A stretch of 64,000 nucleotides of DNA from Ciceribacter sp. L1K22 (GTDB lineage: Bacteria; Pseudomonadota; Alphaproteobacteria; Rhizobiales; Rhizobiaceae), in NCBI RefSeq assembly GCF_017599385.1, contig NZ_JAGFPK010000001.1, positions 436,177 through 500,176 of the forward strand. Direction: 5' to 3'. The notes beneath the pieces are model-generated. The model ran no database searches, was not told the DNA's origin, and saw only the letters and a list, made by a program, of their open reading frames with translations. How positions within the stretch are numbered: position 1 is the first letter of the stretch; each line of letters opens with the position of its first letter. Made by a program: the position numbers and the translations under genes. Positions 63,327 to 64,000 of this stretch are shown here, one piece after another.

Positions 63327-64000
63327 ATGGCCGTGACCGATCACACTCCCGCTCTTGTGCCGCCGAAACGACCATGGCTGTCGCCCACGAACCGCCGGCG
63401 GCTGGAGAATTTTCGCGCCAACCGGCGCGGTTACTGGTCGTTCTGGATCTTCATGGTCCTGTTCGTTCTCAGCCTCTTCGCCGAATTTATCGCGAATGAC
63501 AGGCCTCTCCTCGTCTCCTACAAAGGCGAGATTCTGGCGCCGGTTATCATCGATTATCCCGAGGAGAAGTTCGGCGGGTTTCTTGCCGTAACCGATTATC
63601 GTTCCTCCTTCATCCGCGACGAGATTGAGGCGAACGGATGGATGGTGTGGCCACCGATCCGCTACTCGTATCGCACGGTCAACTCCAACATCCCGCATTC
63701 GGCGCCCACCGCACCCTTCTGGTTGATGCCCGAAGAGCAGCGTTGCGCCGGCTACGCGCTGGGGGCAGAAGATCCCGATTGTGTCCTCGGCAATCTCAAC
63801 TGGCTCGGCACGGACGATCAGGCCCGCGATGTTGCCGCGCGCATGATCTATGGTTTCCGGATTTCGGTTCTATTCGGGCTCATGCTGACGATCGCCTCCG
63901 CCTTTGTCGGGGTCACTGCCGGCGCCGTGCAGGGCTACTTCGGCGGAACGACCGACCTGCTGATGCAGCGCTTCATCGAGATATGGTCTTCGATACCGGT
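63327..64000 (+). CDS. yejE: Oligopeptide/microcin C-type ABC transporter permease YejE (partial)
   Basis: The first 224 codons are present; the gene runs off the right edge. It starts MAVTDHTPALVPPKRPWLSP, with NRRRLENFRANRRGYWSFWIF before helix 1 and a long periplasmic loop containing KFGGFLAVTDYRSSFIRDEI and YALGAEDPDCVLGNLNWLGTDDQARDVAARMIYG, as in YejE. The permease core has just begun (FGLMLTIASAFVGVTAGAVQGYFGG). The ATPase YejF is expected beyond the window. Confidence 0.94.
   Translation, partial: MAVTDHTPALVPPKRPWLSPTNRRRLENFRANRRGYWSFWIFMVLFVLSLFAEFIANDRPLLVSYKGEILAPVIIDYPEEKFGGFLAVTDYRSSFIRDEIEANGWMVWPPIRYSYRTVNSNIPHSAPTAPFWLMPEEQRCAGYALGAEDPDCVLGNLNWLGTDDQARDVAARMIYGFRISVLFGLMLTIASAFVGVTAGAVQGYFGGTTDLLMQRFIEIWSSIP

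Overview
The window is a GC-rich, gene-dense stretch of an alphaproteobacterial chromosome, best placed in the Rhizobiaceae (the Rhizobium, Agrobacterium, Sinorhizobium and Neorhizobium group). Support comes from housekeeping genes (rpsA, dnaX, dnaK, dnaJ, polA, recF), the neighbourhood polA / MarR / M20 peptidase / YbaK / PBP1A / dnaK / dnaJ, a PcaQ-controlled protocatechuate cluster, an alphaproteobacterial C-P lyase cluster and two recognisable rhizobial small RNA families. The genus cannot be fixed by eye. I see no insertion sequence, prophage, CRISPR array, tRNA or rRNA gene; this looks like stable chromosome rather than a genomic island.

Layout. 1-14.5 kb: end of rpsA, a large acidic unknown protein, nicotinamide phosphoribosyltransferase (nadV), RNase D, a formylglycine-type phosphonate monoester hydrolase relative, a small RNA with three CCTCCTCCC loops (cuckoo / alpha-r14 type), a phosphohexomutase, ybaB-dnaX, the SRP RNA, a HIT protein with nudC, pheA, kdsB and a membrane-anchored cytochrome c. 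14.5-30 kb: an AEC transporter with a terminator-ended RNA element upstream, an adenosine-kinase-like PfkB kinase, an SH3 protein, a 2-hydroxyacid dehydrogenase, a GNAT enzyme, moeB, recF, slyX, dnaK / unknown exported protein / dnaJ behind an RpoH-type promoter, PBP1A, ybaK, an M20 peptidase and a MarR regulator. 30-34 kb: an AbcR-type (alpha-r15) small RNA in the polA-marR gap, then polA.

34-41 kb: pcaQ divergent from pcaD-C-H-G-I-J-F-B, which encodes everything from protocatechuate to succinyl-CoA plus acetyl-CoA in one direction. 41-54 kb: a complete phosphonate locus. phnF lies divergent from phnG-H-I-J-K-L plus a hexapeptide acetyltransferase; phnC-D-E-E, a DUF1045 2H-phosphoesterase-like gene, phnM and phnN follow. 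A tandem TGTCAC PHO box and an 18-bp PhnF-type operator lie before phnG, and a weaker PHO box lies before phnC, so two transcripts seem tied to phosphate starvation. No phnP is present; the DUF1045 protein could replace it.

54-64 kb: gpmA, dapB and an ABC exporter, then glk and mgsA, a murein endopeptidase (mepA), and a divergent yejA-yejB-yejE peptide transporter that runs off the right edge. A 51-codon, seven-cysteine reading frame fills the yejA-yejB gap exactly, with overlapping stop/start codons at both ends.

The most unusual points are this cysteine-rich microORF, the two regulatory RNAs with C/U-rich anti-Shine-Dalgarno loops, the uncharacterised RNA element before the AEC gene, the double control region of the C-P lyase operon, the DUF1045 candidate for the missing PhnP step, and a MoeB without zinc cysteines. 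Nothing here is clearly a wholly new system.
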